This document shows positions 12,724 through 13,000 of a stretch of DNA of 13,000 nucleotides, piece after piece. Under the pieces are notes generated by a model that saw only the letters and a list, made by a program, of their open reading frames with translations, was not told the DNA's origin and searched no databases. The position numbers were made by a program, and so were the translations under genes. This stretch comes from UBA3941 sp002385665 (lineage in GTDB: Bacteria > Bacillota > Clostridia > Caldicoprobacterales > UBA3941), in assembly GCA_050949255.1 (NCBI GenBank), contig JBMNFJ010000010.1, forward strand, positions 1 through 13,000, given 5' to 3'. Numbering within the stretch: the first letter of the stretch is position 1; each line of letters starts with the position of its first letter.

Positions 12724-13000
12724 AGATATTATTCCTCCCTACGCCAGGCCTCTATAAATAGGTAAGTGCTTTACTTGAACCAATGATATACCAGTTATTG
12801 GTAAGCAGGATTATAAAGCCAAAATATATCAATGAGGAAAGGGTGCGCCCTTTTGTGTATGCCTATCCCCGTTGATGGACATGATTAAGGTATTGGGAAG
12901 CCCTGATATAGATAAAGGGTCTTCCCCTTTTATATTTTTATATTGGTCAACCTTGTATACTATATCGTTTATACTTTAAAATGTACCCTGTAATAACACC
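12724..13000. other. Downstream non-coding region with terminators
   Basis: No gene is visible. It contains a weak hairpin AAAGGG-TGCG-CCCTTT (12838-12853) and a stronger terminator at 12895-12934. The remainder is AT-rich, with no convincing promoter for a gene beyond the window. Confidence 0.6.
12895..12934 (+). terminator. Intrinsic terminator after the LplB-like permease
   Basis: GGGAAGCCCT (12895-12904) pairs with AGGG (12916-12919) and CTTCCC (12921-12926), leaving one bulged T at 12920 and an 11-nt loop. A T-rich tail (CTTTTATA, 12927-12934) follows, continuing as TTTTTA. It is 171 bp after the permease stop. Confidence 0.7.

Noticed and set aside
20..12782. A 13-bp exact repeat TTTACTTGAACCA near both ends of the window (20-32 and 12770-12782), which might look like attachment sites of an integrated element.
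   Set aside because: About one such 13-mer pair is expected by chance in 13 kb of sequence, the flanking bases do not match, and there is no integrase or transposase.

Overview
The window looks like part of a Gram-positive Clostridia-type (Firmicutes) chromosome. The evidence is AT-rich spacers, strong AGGAGG-type ribosome binding sites, several TTG start codons, U-tailed intrinsic terminators, and an LplA/LplB/LplC-type sugar ABC transporter without its own ATPase gene. All twelve intact genes are on the + strand. No rRNA, tRNA, CRISPR or intact mobile element was seen. The species cannot be named from the sequence.

Layout. (1) 1-670: AT-rich non-coding leader. (2) 671-4645: a metal-dependent amidohydrolase/deacetylase, a SelA/DgaE-like PLP-dependent lyase, and three different RidA-family (YjgF/YER057c/UK114) genes, closed by a strong terminator at 4683-4725. 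(3) 4742-4861: the C-terminal remnant of a fourth RidA gene with an in-frame internal deletion; I found it by reading the frame. (4) 4879-8095: four consecutive short-chain dehydrogenase/reductase (SDR) genes, some overlapping or nearly so, closed by a terminator at 8193-8236. (5) 8237-8920: an AT-rich regulatory region with a consensus sigma-A promoter, phased direct repeats and hairpins. (6) 8921-12723: LplC-like permease, LplA-like lipoprotein, a strong terminator, then LplB-like permease. (7) 12724-13000: terminator region.

How the genes may work together (inference). The ABC transporter would import an N-acylated or amino-containing carbohydrate-like compound. The amidohydrolase would remove the acyl group and the PLP enzyme would eliminate ammonia by way of an enamine/imine. 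RidA proteins, whose known activity is hydrolysis of such enamines/imines, would speed release of the keto product, and the SDR set would oxidise or reduce a hydroxyl/keto group. The amidohydrolase + DgaE-like pair is a known arrangement. Three RidA genes plus a dead fourth, next to four SDRs, is not one I recognise.

The most striking point is that only the last SDR (7235-8095) keeps the YxxxK catalytic pair and the Pro-Gly after beta-6. The first has YxxxM, and the second and third have neither Tyr nor Lys. All four keep the SDR fold signatures. This suggests a hetero-oligomeric reductase with one catalytic and three pseudoenzyme subunits.
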